Source: Planctomycetales bacterium (GTDB taxonomy: Bacteria > Planctomycetota > Planctomycetia > Pirellulales > Thermoguttaceae). From it: DNA of 5,685 nt. Shown here piece by piece: positions 5,556 through 5,685 of the stretch; the stretch's first letter is position 1, and each line of letters starts with the position of its first letter. The stretch is taken from positions 1 to 5,685 of the forward strand of contig SKZG01000180.1 in assembly GCA_007127495.1 (NCBI GenBank), written 5' to 3'. The notes beneath the pieces were generated by a model. It made no database searches. It had not been told where the DNA came from and saw only the letters and a program-made list of their open reading frames with translations. The position numbers and the translations under genes were made by a program.

Positions 5556-5685
5556 AATCGAGCCGGGCGGCCTCGGCAGCTACATGCCCAGCCATCGCCG
5601 ACACGAATGCCTTCAGTCCCGTCATGGGTGACATTTCGACAAACCGACCCGTCTCGATTGCGACTCGGGGCGAGGCGATGATTGC
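5554..5685 (-). CDS. Unidentified gene, last 43 codons (5' part outside window)
   Basis: On the minus strand a frame open from the right edge runs 43 codons to a TGA at 5556-5554. It begins [20 protein letters not shown] and ends in an Ala-rich, probably helical tail ([11 protein letters not shown]). About two thirds of its codons end in G or C, in line with a real gene here. The composition is ordinary and protein-like, and the position, tail-to-tail with pepF across a hairpin, fits a gene end. I do not recognise the family. The visible part is too short to exclude a chance open frame. Confidence 0.5.
   Translation of the reverse strand, partial: AIIASPRVAIETGRFVEMSPMTGLKAFVSAMAGHVAAEAARLD

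Noticed and set aside
1..5685. CRISPR arrays, tRNA or rRNA genes, transposase genes or IS ends, toxin-antitoxin or defence genes
   Set aside because: None was seen on reading both strands; the only tandem repeat is the protein-coding heptad array, which has no spacer structure.

Overview
The window is GC-rich bacterial DNA with densely packed genes. It most likely comes from a planctomycete (Planctomycetota, Pirellulales-like). This is inferred from the style of the small exported proteins (a lipoprotein with a Pro/Glu linker and a compact C-terminal domain of a kind common in that phylum, and a Tyr/Trp/Pro-rich secreted protein), the large TPR protein, and the uneven use of Shine-Dalgarno sites. 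No rRNA or other phylogenetic marker is present, so the assignment is tentative.

Layout, left to right. (1) 1-1551 (+): the 3' part of a large tetratricopeptide-repeat protein gene that enters from the left edge. (2) 1485-3397 (-): a three-gene set reading right to left: surE (5'/3'-nucleotidase, GTG start at 3397), an 81-bp gap, a 160-aa lipoprotein (2449-1967), a 17-bp gap, and a 154-aa secreted protein with six tandem Pro-Tyr-Gly-x-Trp heptads (1949-1485). The last gene overlaps the 3' end of the TPR gene tail-to-tail by 67 bp. (3) 3398-3719: a divergent control region of about 320 bp with a sigma70-like promoter candidate on each strand and a perfect 10-bp hairpin in the pepF leader. (4) 3720-5528 (+): a full-length M3-family oligoendopeptidase F (602 aa) with intact zinc ligands. 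(5) 5533-5555: a perfect 8-bp hairpin between convergent genes. (6) 5554-5685 (-): the last 43 codons of an unidentified gene that enters from the right edge.

SurE and PepF are ordinary housekeeping enzymes (nucleotide salvage/stress and peptide turnover). The two small exported proteins probably share a transcript and both go to the cell envelope; their function is unknown. I do not see a defence system, mobile element, CRISPR array, tRNA or rRNA. The least-explained parts are the heptad-repeat secreted protein with its antisense overlap, and the structured leader of pepF.
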